A DNA stretch of 50,793 bases from an uncultured Lachnospiraceae bacterium (GCA_900316165.1 ONBW01000018.1:1-50793); one strand, 5' to 3'; shown: positions 22,462 through 32,313, numbered from the stretch's first letter. Made by a program: numbers and translations. Notes: generated by a model not told the origin, from the letters alone.

Positions 22462-25230
22462 TTATATTATTACTTCCGCCTTGCTTCCACCGGCTCTGTC
22501 CTTGGTTACGCGAATCTGTTTGTCAATCTTGTTCTCGAGTTCTTCGACATGCGAGATGATGCCGACGAGACGGTTGCCTTCGGTCAGGGAAGCAAGCGCC
22601 TCGTATGCGAGCTCCAGGGTGTCAGGGTCGAGAGTACCGAAGCCTTCGTCTACGAAAATCGTATCTACCTGAATACCTCCAGCCGAAGCCTGAATCTCAT
22701 CAGAAAGACCAAGCGCGAGGGAGAGAGAAGCGAGGAACATCTCGCCGCCGGATAGAGTTCTGACATCTCTGGTCGAACCGTTATTGTGGTCGAAGAGATT
22801 GATTTCAAGACCAGTCTTTTTGGCGAGGCTGTCAGCATCCTTTTTGCGCTCGAGCTCATACTGGCTGTCGGACATTTTTAGAAGACGGCGGTTCGCCCTG
22901 ATAAGCACTCGGTCGAAATAGGTCGACTGGATATAGGTCTCGAGGGCAATCTTCTGCTTGCCGGTGACATTACCGGAGGCGGTGTCCGCGAGGGCAGCAA
23001 CCCAGGCATATTTACTCTCTAAATCGGAAAGCTCCTTTGATTTCTGACTGATGCTCTGCTTAACCCTCGAATTAGTATCGAGACGGATATTTACATCGTT
23101 TTGCATGTATTCATTCCTGGTCTGATTTTTCCTGCAGGCCGCGAGCTGCGTGGTCAGCGCAGTCAGGTCGAGATCAGGTGCGCTTTTAAGCTGATCCTCC
23201 AGAGAACTGATTTTTCCTGAGAGGTCAGTCATCTTTTGGTTCAGATCATTGTAAGCCTTGGTTTTATTCTCATAATCTTGCTGGAGCTGTTCTGCATAGT
23301 TTTTGTAGCGGGAAGCCTCAGCTTCAGCTTTTTTACGGCTTTCAAAACTTAAACCACTTTTAAGCTCCTGCGTGTGCTTTTCTTCAGCCTCAAGCTTTGC
23401 CTGAAGCGCAGCAATATCATTCTCAGCCGCTTTGAGCTGGTTCTCTGAACTCTCAAGTGCCGCTTCTTTTTCAGGAATATCCTTATCCAGTTGAGCTTTT
23501 CTCGCACTTTTCTTTTCTTCATCAGCTTTTAAGCTTTGTGCGTCCTGCCTGTTTTTAGCGAGCTCAATGGAATTCTGTCTGATGATAGAATCGGCATTTT
23601 CGATATCATTACTACCGGTCGCAGCCTTAAAAAGAATCCCGAAATCGTCCTTCTTGCTCTGCAGAAGACTCTTTGCAGATTCAAAAGCAGCTCTTGCATC
23701 CGACTCCTGCGTTTCACTCTTATCACGTTTATTCTTGGCTGATTCGAGCTCTGCATCTGAAGGCACATCGTCACGTCTGGTGGCAGGGTGAGTGTGAACA
23801 GTCGAGCCGCAGACAGGACAAGGCTTACCGTCCTCAAGTGATTCCGCCAGAATGCCGGCCTGCCCCTCGATATAAGCCTGATGCAGGGCTGTGTAATTAT
23901 TGTTGGCGTCCTGAGCCTTAGCAGCCGCAGATTTATATTTATCTTCTTTCTTTGAAAAATCAACGCCAAGCCTTTTTATCTCAGCTGATTTTTCTTCGAG
24001 CTTTTCAAGCTCCTGAATCTGGCCAGAGATTTTTTCGAGCTCGGCGTTTATTTTTTCAATGGCTGCATCAGTGCCAGCAAGAGCCTTCTGTTCAGCTTTT
24101 TCGGCTTTCAGCTCATCCTTTAAGGAGCTCACACTTTCACGGTAAGTCGAAATTTTTTTGTTAAGCAGATTCAGCTGCTTTGAATCAGCATTCTTTAAAG
24201 CGACAGCTTTTTCATAGGCATCATACGATTCAAGAGTGCTCTCGATTGCAGCTGCGGCTGTCAGATATTTGTCCTTGTTCGCCTTAAGAACCGAGGCAGC
24301 CTCTTCAGCAGCCTTTTCGGCCTGCTTAGCGAGAGGAGTGCTGCTGTCAAATTCAGCTTTGTATTTTGATCTCTGAGTATTGATAGACTCAGTCTTTTTG
24401 GCTTCTCCGATATCGTTGTTGATTTTATCGATCTGGTCAGAAAGCTTTTTCTTTGTTTGGGCTAAGACTTCTCTTTTTTCGCTGTCAGATGTGATGAGAT
24501 TTTCGAGAAGCTTCAGGACGTCTGCATTTGGAAGCTCATCATTCTTCGCTTTTAAAGTTTCCTCAAAAAGCGGATCACTTTCATCGCACATGATCTCACT
24601 CATGAACTGTGACAGGCTTTTAGCTGCTTCATCCATCGAATGTGAGACGTTGTTTTTTTCAGTGACAAGCTGATCCTGAAGCTTCTGAAAGTTTGCAGTC
24701 TTGAACAGCCTGCTGAAAATCTCCTGCCTTGTCCTGGTATCTGCTAAAAGCACCTTCTGGAAGTCGCCCTGAGCGAGCATCTCAATACCTGAGAACTGGT
24801 CCTTCGTAAGCCCTAGGATTTCAATGATTTTCTTATCCGCATCCTTCCTCGAGGTCAGCATATCTCCGTCAGGGAGCTCGAGCTCGACCTCCTCGGTCTG
24901 CTTCGTGAACCCTTCGCCTCTGGCCTTTGGACGCTGATACTCAGGGTTTCTTCTGATGCGGTATATTTTTCCCTGATGTAAAAATAAAAGCTCGACAAAG
25001 GTTGGTGTTTTCGGGTCGGCATACTGCGAGCGCAGCATTGCAGGCGTTCTGTTGTCGCCGCTTGCTGAGCCGTAGAGCGCAAAGGTGATTGCGTCGAATA
25101 TCGTTGTCTTTCCGGCACCGGTCTTTCCTGTAATCAGGTAAAGACCGCTCCCGCCCAGGGCGTCCATATCGAGCTCCTGCACTCCGGCATAGGAGCCAAA
25201 TGCTGACAAAGTAAGCTTTAATGGTCTCAT
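22462..25230 (-). CDS. sbcC: exonuclease subunit SbcC
   Basis: A 922-residue Rad50-like SMC-type ATPase that works with SbcD to cut hairpins and process protein-blocked DNA ends. N-terminal Walker A YLITGKTGAGKTTIFDAITF; Q-loop region; two long coiled-coil arms (about 170-450 and 490-760, Ala/Glu/Lys-rich) around the zinc hook CPVCGSTVHTHPA near residue 470; C-terminal signature TLSGGEMFLASLSLALGLSD and Walker B TIFVDEGFGTLD. Four bases separate it from the sbcD stop. A hairpin nuclease is relevant in a chromosome carrying dozens of perfect palindromes in tandem. Confidence 0.96.
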   Translation of the reverse strand: MRPLKLTLSAFGSYAGVQELDMDALGGSGLYLITGKTGAGKTTIFDAITFALYGSASGDNRTPAMLRSQYADPKTPTFVELLFLHQGKIYRIRRNPEYQRPKARGEGFTKQTEEVELELPDGDMLTSRKDADKKIIEILGLTKDQFSGIEMLAQGDFQKVLLADTRTRQEIFSRLFKTANFQKLQDQLVTEKNNVSHSMDEAAKSLSQFMSEIMCDESDPLFEETLKAKNDELPNADVLKLLENLITSDSEKREVLAQTKKKLSDQIDKINNDIGEAKKTESINTQRSKYKAEFDSSTPLAKQAEKAAEEAASVLKANKDKYLTAAAAIESTLESYDAYEKAVALKNADSKQLNLLNKKISTYRESVSSLKDELKAEKAEQKALAGTDAAIEKINAELEKISGQIQELEKLEEKSAEIKRLGVDFSKKEDKYKSAAAKAQDANNNYTALHQAYIEGQAGILAESLEDGKPCPVCGSTVHTHPATRRDDVPSDAELESAKNKRDKSETQESDARAAFESAKSLLQSKKDDFGILFKAATGSNDIENADSIIRQNSIELAKNRQDAQSLKADEEKKSARKAQLDKDIPEKEAALESSENQLKAAENDIAALQAKLEAEEKHTQELKSGLSFESRKKAEAEASRYKNYAEQLQQDYENKTKAYNDLNQKMTDLSGKISSLEDQLKSAPDLDLTALTTQLAACRKNQTRNEYMQNDVNIRLDTNSRVKQSISQKSKELSDLESKYAWVAALADTASGNVTGKQKIALETYIQSTYFDRVLIRANRRLLKMSDSQYELERKKDADSLAKKTGLEINLFDHNNGSTRDVRTLSGGEMFLASLSLALGLSDEIQASAGGIQVDTIFVDEGFGTLDPDTLELAYEALASLTEGNRLVGIISHVEELENKIDKQIRVTKDRAGGSKAEVII

Positions 25231-25234
25231 AACT

Positions 25235-26374
25235 TCACCCCCAGATCTTTTCTATCAGTGATGACGCGAGACTCCTCTGGTCCTCGTTCATCGGCTGATT
25301 GTTTATTTTTTGATAGAGCTCTTCAAAAAGCTCAAGAGGAGATTTGCTGTCGACATCTACCTCGTCACTTAGCTCCTGATTGACACGGGTTCTGGTGTTG
25401 TCATATTTGAGATGCATCAGATTCGGGTAGAAGCGGCGGAGCTTCCCTACTGCGTCCGGAACGTCCTCCTCATCTGTAAGAACTGCCTGGATGTAGTCAT
25501 CTGTGGCGGTGCCGTTTATTTTTTCCTTATTGGTCAGATCTTCGTAGGTACCCTTTATAGTACGCAGGTCGTGGAGAGGCTTCAAATCAGCTGTTCTGAT
25601 ACTGATATCGTCCTTGCTTTCTATCTCAACTATCGTGACTGATTTATTCTGATGCTCCTCAGAAAATGAATATTTGAGCGGCGAACCTGAGTATCTTATC
25701 GTATCGCGAGACACTTTCTGTGGGCCGTGCAGATGCCCCAGCGCCACATAGTCAAATGGCGCGAATACGTCAGCGTCGATATTGTCCAGGCCTCCAACAG
25801 AAATCTCTTCGGAGTCAGACCGCACGCCTCCAGTGATAAACTGGTGGGCAATCAGAATGTTGAAATGCGTCGGGTCTGGGGCTGCTTCATCTATAACAGC
25901 CTTCATCATGTCTGTGTAGCTATCAAGCTCTATGCCTTTTTCTGAAAATGCGTTTCTGACATCTGCCGGTTTGATGAATGGAAGCATGTAGATGTCGACA
26001 CTGACACCACCAGTGGAAAGGGTGTACGGTTTCAAAGGCTCTTCGCCGTTGTACGCCCGTGCTATGTAAATGTCGCTTTTTTCGATGAACTTCGATCCGA
26101 ATGAAAGACGCTCAGCTGAGTCGTGATTTCCGCTGATGATGTAGGTTTTGATTTTCCTCTCTGCAATCTGCATCAGAAAATCCTCAAACAGTTTTATCGC
26201 ATCAGTCGAAGCAATTGATTTGTCGTAGACGTCGCCGGCTATCATGATGCCGTCAGGCTTCTCATTGTCAATGATGTGCAGGATTTCTCCTAAGATGTGT
26301 TTCTGGTCTTCAATCATCGGGAATTCGTTTACGCGCTTCCCGAGATGAAGATCAGCCAGGTGGATGAGTTTCAA
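25235..26374 (-). CDS. sbcD: exonuclease subunit SbcD
   Basis: About 379 residues, the Mre11-like Mn-dependent nuclease partner of SbcC. Metallophosphoesterase motifs in order: HLADLHLGK (I), MIAGDVYDKS (II), ISGNHDSAERL (III), LIAHQFITGG (IV) and ALGHLHGPQ (V). The start is a TTG at 26374: GGAGGG lies seven to eight bases before it and LKLIHLADLH is where homologues begin; the 24 extra upstream codons (MRPRKAKNIIM...) are not family-like. The sbcD-sbcC order and tight spacing are standard. Confidence 0.93.
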   Translation of the reverse strand: MKLIHLADLHLGKRVNEFPMIEDQKHILGEILHIIDNEKPDGIMIAGDVYDKSIASTDAIKLFEDFLMQIAERKIKTYIISGNHDSAERLSFGSKFIEKSDIYIARAYNGEEPLKPYTLSTGGVSVDIYMLPFIKPADVRNAFSEKGIELDSYTDMMKAVIDEAAPDPTHFNILIAHQFITGGVRSDSEEISVGGLDNIDADVFAPFDYVALGHLHGPQKVSRDTIRYSGSPLKYSFSEEHQNKSVTIVEIESKDDISIRTADLKPLHDLRTIKGTYEDLTNKEKINGTATDDYIQAVLTDEEDVPDAVGKLRRFYPNLMHLKYDNTRTRVNQELSDEVDVDSKSPLELFEELYQKINNQPMNEDQRSLASSLIEKIWG

Positions 26375-26450
26375 ACTTCTTCCCTCCTTTTTTATAGGCT
26401 GTTGGTTGTGGACCATGATAATGTTTTTGGCCTTTCTGGGCCGCAATCTA

Positions 26451-27350
26451 TCAGATGTTATTTAAAAAATCCTCAACAATTTTCTTGTATTTCTCTGGGG
26501 CAGCCAGAACTGAACCGGCATGCTCTGCCTTCGGTATTATATGCAGTTCCTTATATCCCTTTGTCATCGCGTACATCCTTCGGCTGTGGGCCGGCAGGAT
26601 AAACGAATCCTTTGCGCCATGGATGAAGCAGATCGGGACCTCGTTGTCACCTAGTGAATCGACTGGCCTAGCCTGCTTTAATGAGTAGCCGTAGTGCAGT
26701 CTGTATGCCGCTGCCATCGGAGTGTAGAGGAACTGTGGCAGGTGCATTTCTGTCATTCCTCCCTTGATGACGTTTTCGATATCAGCAAAGCCGCAGTCGG
26801 CTACGACGAACTTTACCCTTGACTTGTATTTTAAAACTGCGACTGAGGTGGCGGCTCCCAAGGATTCGCCGTGCAGTCCCAGATAGATGTCTTTTCCGTA
26901 TCTCTGATAGGTGTCTTCTATCAGACAATTGAGGTCCTTTGACTCACGTATCGAGTAGGTGCAGAAGGTCTTTTTATTCTCACCATGTCCCCTCAGATCG
27001 TAGATGATGCAGTTATAGCCTGCGTCCAGATAAATCTGCATGTATTTCATGCTGCCGTATCTGTTATCGGTGTGGCCATGTGAGATTATCACATATTTGT
27101 CTGATGGATTTTTGGCGTAGCAGCAGATCACATGAAGCTCGTAATTATCGTACGATGCGACTACGTAATCTTCCTTCTTCAGATCATCAAAGAAAGAGAC
27201 ATCGTAGTGCTCCTTCTGCCATTCGTATGCCTCGTCAAGTGTCTGCCGTTTGATCTCGCCGACATATTCTGCGAGCTTTAAGTCGACGACCGATGCCGTA
27301 AGTGCAACAGCTCCAGCTGTCCCGGCAGCGATTATTTTTTTCTTGTTCAT
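26451..27350 (-). CDS. alpha/beta hydrolase with N-terminal membrane anchor
   Basis: A 299-residue serine hydrolase of the esterase/acyl-peptidase kind. An N-terminal segment (KKIIAAGTAGAVALTASVVDL) looks like a signal anchor, so the enzyme is probably extracytoplasmic. HGHTDNRYGSM is the oxyanion region, GLHGESLGAATSVAVL carries the nucleophile Ser (GESLG) near residue 165, FIHGAKDSFILP gives the Asp and KAEHAGSV the His of the triad. Substrate unknown. It lies downstream of the alcohol dehydrogenase on the same strand but a terminator hairpin separates them. Confidence 0.87.
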   Translation of the reverse strand: MNKKKIIAAGTAGAVALTASVVDLKLAEYVGEIKRQTLDEAYEWQKEHYDVSFFDDLKKEDYVVASYDNYELHVICCYAKNPSDKYVIISHGHTDNRYGSMKYMQIYLDAGYNCIIYDLRGHGENKKTFCTYSIRESKDLNCLIEDTYQRYGKDIYLGLHGESLGAATSVAVLKYKSRVKFVVADCGFADIENVIKGGMTEMHLPQFLYTPMAAAYRLHYGYSLKQARPVDSLGDNEVPICFIHGAKDSFILPAHSRRMYAMTKGYKELHIIPKAEHAGSVLAAPEKYKKIVEDFLNNI

Positions 27351-27421
27351 AAAAATCTCCCGAGTATATCCATTGTGCGTTTATTTTTTGAAGCTTAACT
27401 CAAGTCAGTCCCTAGGTCAAA

Positions 27422-27450
27422 ACATCCGGCCTCCATCGGAGCCCGGATGT
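27422..27450 (-). terminator. terminator after the alcohol dehydrogenase gene
   Basis: ACATCCGG and CCGGATGT form the stem; on the minus strand TTTTG follows. It separates the dehydrogenase from the hydrolase gene. Confidence 0.65.
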
Positions 27451-27478
27451 CCTTTACTTCAGTGAAAAATAAACGTTA

Positions 27479-28732
27479 TCAGAAGTCAACCTCTGAGTCG
27501 TAGTAGCATGCCTTGAGGAGCTTCTCCATAAGCTCTATGTCCTCGCTATTGTCAGCGCTCAGTGGACGTGGGTTCGTAAGAGTGCAGGCATCGAGAATAG
27601 CATTCTTTGCGATTTCAGGAAGCCTCTCGAGGAATACCTCCTCAGGAACAAAGCCCTGCTCTGTAGGATAGCTGTCAGCACCATAGTTCTTGATGCAGTG
27701 AGGAATGTTCAGCTTATCATTCATGCCGCGAAGCAGGTCGATGAGCTTTGCAATCTTATCCTGCTCTGAGTTGCCGCCGAGTGCGAGATAGTCAGAAATG
27801 AATGCATATCTCTCTGCAGCTCTTTTATCCTTAGCGTTGAAGGCGATAACCTTTGGCAGGTACATAGCGTTTGCAGCGCCGTGGATGATGTGAGCGCCGT
27901 AGTCTGCAAATGCTGCACCAGTCTTATGAGCCATAGAGTGAACGATTCCAAGTGAGGCGCTTGAGAAAGCAATTCCTGCGAGGCACTGTGCGTTGTGCAT
28001 GATGTCACGGGATGTCATAGCATCTCCTGCTGACTTGTCCTCGTTGTAGGACTGAATCAGGTTATCCTTAATAAGAGTCATGGCACGAAGAGCCGGGGCA
28101 TCTGTGAAATCAGAAGCAGCTGTAGAAACAAAGGCCTCGATAGCATGTGTCATAGCATCCATTCCGGTGTGAGCCACAAGCTTTTTAGGCATTGTCTCAG
28201 CCAGCTCAGGATCTACGATAGCTACATCCGGTGTGATCTGGAAGTCAGCGATAGGATACTTGATTCCCTTCTCATAGTCTGTGATGATGGAGAAGGCTGT
28301 GACCTCTGTAGCTGTACCTGAGGTAGATGATACTGCGCAGAACTTAGCCTTGTGGCGGAGCTCTGGAAGTGCGAAGACCTTACACATGTCCTCGAAGGTG
28401 CACTCCGGATGCTCATACTTGATCCACATAGCCTTAGCTGCATCGATTGGTGAGCCGCCGCCGATAGCGATGATCCAGTCCGGCTGGAACTCCTCCATCT
28501 TCTTGGCGCCGTCCATAACAGTCTTTACTGATGGATCTGACTCGATTCCCTCGATGAGAGCTGTCTCCATACCGGCCTCGTGAAGATACTCCTCAGCTCT
28601 TCCGAGGAAGCCGAATCTCTTCATGGATCCGCCGCCTACGCAGATGATGGCTTTCTTTCCCTTCAAAGTCTTTAAAGCCTCAAGAGCGCCCTTGCCATGG
28701 TACAGGTCACGTGGATTTGTAAATCTCTGCAT
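27479..28732 (-). CDS. iron-containing alcohol dehydrogenase
   Basis: About 417 residues, family III Fe-dependent dehydrogenase interconverting aldehydes/ketones and alcohols with NAD(P)H, the usual way to dispose of fermentation electrons. ATG 28732 follows GGAGG by eight bases. The nucleotide site shows IIAIGGGSPIDAAKAMW; the metal site is built from DPELAETMPKKLVAHTGMDAMTHAIEAFV, LGIVHSMAHKTGA and HIIHGAANA (Asp and three His). It resembles butanol-dehydrogenase-like clostridial enzymes but the substrate is open. An inverted repeat upstream may be an operator. Confidence 0.93.
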   Translation of the reverse strand: MQRFTNPRDLYHGKGALEALKTLKGKKAIICVGGGSMKRFGFLGRAEEYLHEAGMETALIEGIESDPSVKTVMDGAKKMEEFQPDWIIAIGGGSPIDAAKAMWIKYEHPECTFEDMCKVFALPELRHKAKFCAVSSTSGTATEVTAFSIITDYEKGIKYPIADFQITPDVAIVDPELAETMPKKLVAHTGMDAMTHAIEAFVSTAASDFTDAPALRAMTLIKDNLIQSYNEDKSAGDAMTSRDIMHNAQCLAGIAFSSASLGIVHSMAHKTGAAFADYGAHIIHGAANAMYLPKVIAFNAKDKRAAERYAFISDYLALGGNSEQDKIAKLIDLLRGMNDKLNIPHCIKNYGADSYPTEQGFVPEEVFLERLPEIAKNAILDACTLTNPRPLSADNSEDIELMEKLLKACYYDSEVDF

Positions 28733-28772
28733 AATAATTTCCTCCATACATTCTTTAAAATGCCCAAATTTT

Positions 28773-28799
28773 TTGAACAAATCGCACAAATTTGCTCAA
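28773..28799 (-). promoter_or_regulatory. 27-bp inverted repeat upstream of the alcohol dehydrogenase
   Basis: On the minus strand TTGAGCAAAT, seven bases, ATTTGTTCAA: ten-base arms differing at one position. It lies 41 bases before the start codon in AT-rich DNA and could bind a redox or fermentation regulator. It does not match the Rex consensus I know. Confidence 0.45.
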
Positions 28800-28918
28800 C
28801 TAGTTACATCTATTTTGTCATATTTTACTAAATAATTCAATGGAGGAGTGTGAAATGTTTGTGAAGTATGTAAATAAAGACAAGGAAATAACGAGGTCAC
28901 TTTTGAAAAAATAAACGA

Positions 28919-28963
28919 AAAATCCCGCAGCCACTGCTTTCCGTCAGAGGCTGTGGGATTTTT
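28919..28963. terminator. bidirectional terminator between the dehydrogenase upstream region and the MFS gene
   Basis: AATCCCGCAGCC pairs with GGCTGTGGGATT; TTTTT follows on the plus strand and on the minus strand, where it ends the MFS transporter transcript. Confidence 0.8.
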
Positions 28964-28973
28964 AGAAGAGGAT

Positions 28974-30143
28974 TTACTTAGCTGATTCTGTTTTTTTGAT
29001 GACGTTCATATACATCACGATCATCAGCACGAGAATAATGCCGAGGTAGATCGGGTACAGTGCGAATGAGATGTGGTTTGCTAAAAGTCCAAACAGTGGC
29101 GGCATCAGAGTCGTACCCACATAGGCTGCTGCCATCTGAACGCCGATGACTGCCTGTGATTTGTCTGCTCCGAAAAGAGACGGCGTGCTGTGGATTACGC
29201 AAGGGTAGATCGGAGCGCAGCCGAGACCGATAATAATAAGACCGGCGAGCGAGATAACATCTCCAAAAGGCAGGAACAAAAGGATTATACCTAAAGCTAT
29301 TATTCCTTGTCCTATGTGGATCATCTGGGTATCGTTGAATCTAATAGTCAAAAATCCACTGATTGCGCGGCCAACTGTGATGCCGATATAGAAAAGGCTT
29401 GCAAAGCTTGCCGCTGTAGCTGCGGGAACATCCTTAAAAATAGTCAGATAGCTGGCTGCCCACTGCCCTGCTGTCTGCTCGACTGCGCAGTAGCAGAAGA
29501 ACGTGATAAGGATTTCCTTTGCGCCCGGGATGGCAAGAATCTCCTTGATGGAGAGTGCCTTGCGGCTAGAGGCATTTGCACCATCGTCAGTTCCATCCTC
29601 CTCAGAGCGCTTATTCCAAAGTGGCAGGGAGATAATTATTATAAAAGTAAGAACCGACTGGATAATGCCGATTGTCGCATAGCCCATATTCCAGGAATCG
29701 TGTTTTGTGATGCAGTAGCTCATTACGTACGGTCCGAATGAAGCACCGATTCCCCACATGCAGTGGAGCCAGCTCATGTGGCGGCTCTTGAAGTGAAGGG
29801 CGACGAAATTGTTAAGAGCTGCATCGATGCTTCCGGCTCCGAGTCCATAAGGAAGTGCCCAGAGGCAGAGCATCCAGTACTGTGAACTGAACGAAAAACC
29901 GAAAAGTCCAACTGCTGTAAGAGCGGTGCTTAAAGCGGTTACTTTTCCAGTACCGAGCCTTTTAGTGAGTCGGTCACTTAGAAGTGCTGAGATGATCGTG
30001 CAAAACGAAATGATCATCGAGACGAAGCCCATATATGAAACAGGCACGTCGAACTGCTTGTAGATCGTAGGCCAGGCCGAGCCTAAAAGTGAATCCGGGA
30101 GGCCGAGGCTGATAAAAGCCAGATAGATGATAAATAAAAGCAT
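28974..30143 (-). CDS. MFS transporter
   Basis: A 389-residue inner-membrane transporter with about 12 hydrophobic spans. LLSDRLTKRLGTGKVTAL between TM2 and TM3 is the MFS A-motif; MLCLWALPYGLGAGSIDAALNNFVALHF and the following HCMWGIGASFGPYV resemble sugar-permease-like (FucP-type) members. A charged central loop (NKRSEEDGTDDGANASSRK) splits the two halves. AAAAGGAG precedes ATG. Substrate unknown. Confidence 0.88.
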   Translation of the reverse strand: MLLFIIYLAFISLGLPDSLLGSAWPTIYKQFDVPVSYMGFVSMIISFCTIISALLSDRLTKRLGTGKVTALSTALTAVGLFGFSFSSQYWMLCLWALPYGLGAGSIDAALNNFVALHFKSRHMSWLHCMWGIGASFGPYVMSYCITKHDSWNMGYATIGIIQSVLTFIIIISLPLWNKRSEEDGTDDGANASSRKALSIKEILAIPGAKEILITFFCYCAVEQTAGQWAASYLTIFKDVPAATAASFASLFYIGITVGRAISGFLTIRFNDTQMIHIGQGIIALGIILLFLPFGDVISLAGLIIIGLGCAPIYPCVIHSTPSLFGADKSQAVIGVQMAAAYVGTTLMPPLFGLLANHISFALYPIYLGIILVLMIVMYMNVIKKTESAK

Positions 30144-30329
30144 ATTTTTCTCCTTTTATATGGTTTGTGCAGAGCAATTTGCACTTCACATGATATGATT
30201 ATATCGCCTTAGCACTTTTTTGTCTTGTACAAAATACCGAAAATTCTATGACAAAATTTCCCCAATAACAATCTGTTCTGATATAATATCTGGTGAATCT
30301 TTTTTGTTTAAGAAGATACTAGTTGAAAA

Positions 30330-30767
30330 ATGATAAAGATAAGAAATGCAAAAATGGATGAATTCCATGCGCTTGAGGAGATTTCTGTCTCTTCGATGAG
30401 CGAGCCATGGAAGGAAGCCGATTTCATGTCAGCAGAAAAAAATGAATACGCGCTGATACTTGCAGCTGTTGAGGAAGATGAACCGGTCGGTTACGCTGTC
30501 GGTTATTTTGCCGCGGATGAGGCGGAGCTGCCTTCGATTGCGGTGAGCCCGCAGATGAGGCGGCGCGGAATCGGAGATGCTCTTTTGAATGAGCTTTTTA
30601 TTCAGGTAAGACAGCGTGGCGCAGCGAAGCTTTTCCTTGAGGTCAGGGAGTCTAATGAGGCAGCAATTGCGCTCTACGAAAAGAACGGCTTCATTACCGC
30701 TGGAACCAGGCGGCATTTTTACAGTAATCCTGAAGAGGACGCGCTGGTGATGATGAAATTATTGTGA
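30330..30767 (+). CDS. rimI: ribosomal protein S18-alanine N-acetyltransferase-like
   Basis: A 145-residue GNAT acetyltransferase. IRNAKMDEFHALEEISVSSMSEPWKEADF opens the fold, the acetyl-CoA pyrophosphate loop is SPQMRRRGIGDALLNEL, and FLEVRESNEAAIALYEKNGF is the RimI signature. In many Firmicutes rimI sits beside tsaB/tsaD; here it is followed after 15 bases by hypE, an unusual pairing that nevertheless looks like one transcription unit. Confidence 0.88.
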   Translation: MIKIRNAKMDEFHALEEISVSSMSEPWKEADFMSAEKNEYALILAAVEEDEPVGYAVGYFAADEAELPSIAVSPQMRRRGIGDALLNELFIQVRQRGAAKLFLEVRESNEAAIALYEKNGFITAGTRRHFYSNPEEDALVMMKLL

Positions 30768-30782
30768 TAAAGAAGGATAGAA

Positions 30783-31787
30783 ATGACAGATCATGTAACT
30801 CTTGCGATGGGTGCTGGTGGAAAACAGACGGCCGAGCTCATCGATAATGTATTTAAGAACTATTTAACAAATGAATTTTTTACAGCTGACGATGCAGCTG
30901 TTCTGCCACAGCCTAAGGACCAGATAGCTATGTCAACGGACGGATTTATAGTGAGCCCGGCATTTTTCCCGGGAGGAAATGCTGGAGAGCTAAGCGTCTG
31001 TGGAACCGTAAACGACCTGACCTGTATGGGGGCTAAGCCGCTCTATCTGACATGCTCGTTTGTAATTGAGGAGGGCTATCCGATTGAATCCTTGAGACAG
31101 CTTGTTGCTTCAATGGCCGAGACCGCGAAAAAGTGTGGTGTCCGCGTGGTTGCAGGAGATACAAAGGTTGCCGGAAAAGGACAGGTAGACGGCTGCTTTA
31201 TTACGACAGCTGGTGTCGGAGAGATAGTTCCTGGAGTGCATACCTCTGGAGCACTCGCAAAGCCGGGTGATGCTGTTATCGTGACTGGCGATGTAGGAAG
31301 ACATGGCTGCTCGATTCTTTTATCGAGAGATGAATATGGCATCGAGGCTGATGTGACAAGCGACTGTGCGCCGCTTTGGAATCCACTTTCTGCCGTTTTT
31401 GAAAAGGTGCCTGGCGTTCATGTCGTGCGCGATGCTACACGCGGCGGTGTCGGCACTGTGCTCTATGAGATCTGCCATGAAAGTGGTGTCGGCATCAGGC
31501 TTGACAGGGAGAAGGTCCCTGTCCAGTCTGAGGTCAGAGGTGTCTGTGATATGCTTGGCCTCGATCCGCTCTACCTCGCCTGCGAGGGGCGCATGGTAAT
31601 CATGGCTCCTTCAGAAAACGCTGATGAGATCGTTTCAATACTTAAATATTTTGAGGATACAAAAAATGCATGCGTCATTGGCGAGGTGACCTCTGAGCAG
31701 GAGGGGCACGTAATTGTGCGGACCTCAATCGGCACAGAGACCTATCTGCCAGAGCCAGGAAATGAATTACTGCCTAGAATTTGCTGA
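30783..31787 (+). CDS. hypE: HypE, carbamoyl dehydratase making the cyanide ligand
   Basis: A 334-residue PurM-like ATPase that dehydrates the carbamoyl group placed by HypF on its C-terminal Cys. Family signs: TADDAAVLP, AMSTDGFIVSPAFFPGGNAGEL and LSVCGTVNDLTCMGAKPLYL near the N-terminus, VVAGDTKVAGKGQVDGCF, VRDATRGGVGTVL, and the exact C-terminal PRIC tail that carries the acceptor Cys. It is 13 kb from hypFCD and downstream of rimI. A class A hairpin array starts about 145 bases after its stop. Confidence 0.96.
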   Translation: MTDHVTLAMGAGGKQTAELIDNVFKNYLTNEFFTADDAAVLPQPKDQIAMSTDGFIVSPAFFPGGNAGELSVCGTVNDLTCMGAKPLYLTCSFVIEEGYPIESLRQLVASMAETAKKCGVRVVAGDTKVAGKGQVDGCFITTAGVGEIVPGVHTSGALAKPGDAVIVTGDVGRHGCSILLSRDEYGIEADVTSDCAPLWNPLSAVFEKVPGVHVVRDATRGGVGTVLYEICHESGVGIRLDREKVPVQSEVRGVCDMLGLDPLYLACEGRMVIMAPSENADEIVSILKYFEDTKNACVIGEVTSEQEGHVIVRTSIGTETYLPEPGNELLPRIC

Positions 31788-31932
31788 CCGAAAGCACAGA
31801 GACGAGAACTAGTCTAAGACGAAGTTCGAGTCCTGTGCGAGGCCAATCTTCGAGATTAGCGAACGCAAGCCAAAGGCGCTGCGTGAGCTTAACGAGAAGA
31901 ACATCCTTGTCAGGCTGTCTTGAAACGGATTT

Positions 31933-32286
31933 TACGTGTAGAATTGAGATTTTTGAGATTTCACACGTAAAGTTTGGTAAGTTACTACGTGTGGAAATTG
32001 GTTTTTTTGATTTCTACACGTAAATATTTGAGGAGGACTACGTGTGAAAATGGGATTTCTTGATTTCCACACGTAAATATCTGGAGAGGACTACGTGTGA
32101 AAAAACGATTTCTGGGTTTCCACACGTAAAGAATAGGAAGCGGCTACGTGTGAAAAAACGATTTCTGGGTTTCCACACGTAAAGAATAGGAAGCGGCTAC
32201 GTGTGAAAAAACGATTTCTGGGTTTCTACACGTAAACAACGTCTGCAGATTACGTACTGGAATTGATAACAGCTATCCAGTACGTA
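31933..32286. repeat. hairpin array 1: six class A units plus one class C unit, 53-bp period
   Basis: Units begin (TACG) at 31933, 31986, 32039, 32092, 32145, 32198 and 32251, exactly 53 bp apart. The first six are class A: TACGTGTGRAA, a 13-17-base centre, TTYCACACGTA. Units 4-6 are nearly identical (GAAAAAACGATTTCTGGGT centre). The seventh keeps phase but has a different perfect stem, TACGTACTGG/CCAGTACGTA. Linkers are about 14-16 bases. The array fills the gap between hypE and the methyltransferase gene. Confidence 0.95.
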
Positions 32287-32313
32287 GATAGTGCTGGATA
32301 ATGAGGAGAATTG

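Noticed and set aside
23529-23969. A 146-residue open frame within sbcC
   Set aside because: An alternative frame of the coiled-coil region of SbcC, produced by biased codon use.
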